Assembly: GCA_017526725.1 (NCBI GenBank)
Contig: JAFXRA010000343.1
Location: 1 to 5,242, forward strand
Length of the DNA: 5,242 bases
Direction: 5' to 3'
Source of the DNA: Candidatus Rifleibacteriota bacterium
GTDB taxonomy: Bacteria; Riflebacteria; Ozemobacteria; Ozemobacterales; Ozemobacteraceae
A model generated the notes under the pieces. It was not told where the DNA came from, searched no databases, and saw nothing but the letters and a program-made list of their open reading frames with translations. Position numbers and translations under genes: made by a program. The stretch's first letter is position 1. The number at the start of each line of letters is the position of its first letter. Shown here piece after piece: positions 5,038 to 5,242 of the stretch.

Positions 5038-5242
5038 TTATTCAACAGGCACAATGGCAACACGGAAACCGAGGCGTTTGCTTCTGACGTCAGAAGGATT
5101 GTCTCTACAACGATCTGCAGAGCGACAACTGTAAGCACCATCGTCCCAACCGCCACCACGATTGACACGGTCAGAACCACTTGAAGCACCTATAGGGTCT
5201 TTTACATCTTCGTTAGGATATTCACCATACCAGTCTCTGCAC
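5038..5242 (-). CDS. FGE/SUMF1-like (C-type-lectin fold) protein, C-terminal part
   Basis: Only the last 67 codons and the TAA are in the window; the gene continues past the right edge. The sequence contains CRDWYGEYP, then GASSGSDRVNRGGGW, and ends with LGFRVAIVPVE. This is the classic C-terminal signature of formylglycine-generating-enzyme/sulfatase-modifying-factor domains (DWYGEYP, RVNRGGSW, CR.A.R, GFRVA). In true enzymes this fold oxidises a sulfatase Cys, but most bacterial members are C-type-lectin-like binding proteins, and the catalytic Cys positions cannot be judged from this fragment. The stretch 5074-5172 is rich in Asp, Ser, Cys and Arg where relatives commonly have Asn, and looks like a DGR variable region. 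Codons are more GC-rich than the flanking intergenic DNA. A terminator follows. It is convergent with the kinase, separated by about 550 bases. Confidence 0.88.
   Translation of the reverse strand, partial: CRDWYGEYPNEDVKDPIGASSGSDRVNRGGGWDDGAYSCRSADRCRDNPSDVRSKRLGFRVAIVPVE

Overview
The window is AT-rich bacterial DNA with ordinary sigma70-type promoters, Shine-Dalgarno sites on some genes and TAA stops. A Hanks-type Ser/Thr kinase fused to TPR-like repeats, a free-standing class I methyltransferase and a formylglycine-generating-enzyme-like (FGE/SUMF1) protein sit close together in a low-GC background. This would suit a gut or anaerobic lineage such as the non-photosynthetic relatives of cyanobacteria (Melainabacteria/Gastranaerophilales), but the taxonomic guess is weak and rests on gene types and composition only.

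Layout. (1) 1-789, minus strand: an unrecognised 240-residue protein with a strong but distant Shine-Dalgarno, plus an open -1 frame running past its stop to the window edge. (2) 790-1035: a divergent control region with a minus promoter for the first gene and an extended -10 plus promoter for the next, copies of a TCTAAAAA motif, and an inverted repeat in the plus leader. (3) 1036-1749, plus strand: a SAM-dependent methyltransferase, followed by a weak terminator. (4) 1867-4485, plus strand: a large cytosolic Ser/Thr kinase with a TPR-like middle and an unassigned C-terminal domain. Its -10 box lies only seven bases before the ATG, so the mRNA is predicted to be leaderless. (5) 4486-5037: about 550 bases with no long gene. 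It holds a 38-codon ORF with a Shine-Dalgarno (minus), a 13-bp inverted repeat overlapping a 20-bp perfect palindrome, a GC-rich block, a weak plus promoter, a C-free block followed by a G-free block whose complementary segments have pseudoknot order, and a bidirectional terminator. (6) 5038-5242, minus strand: the C-terminal 67 codons of an FGE/C-type-lectin-fold protein cut by the window edge.

How it may fit together. The kinase is probably a cytosolic signalling protein that recruits partners through its TPR region; no substrate can be named. The FGE-like C-terminus resembles the variable region of diversity-generating retroelement (DGR) targets: at positions where the family usually has Asn, almost every codon ends in C or T while the first two bases vary. 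No reverse transcriptase or template repeat is in the window, so this is a hypothesis. The structured segment between the small ORF and the FGE-like gene may be an untranslated RNA or a DNA structural element, and is the part least explained by known features.
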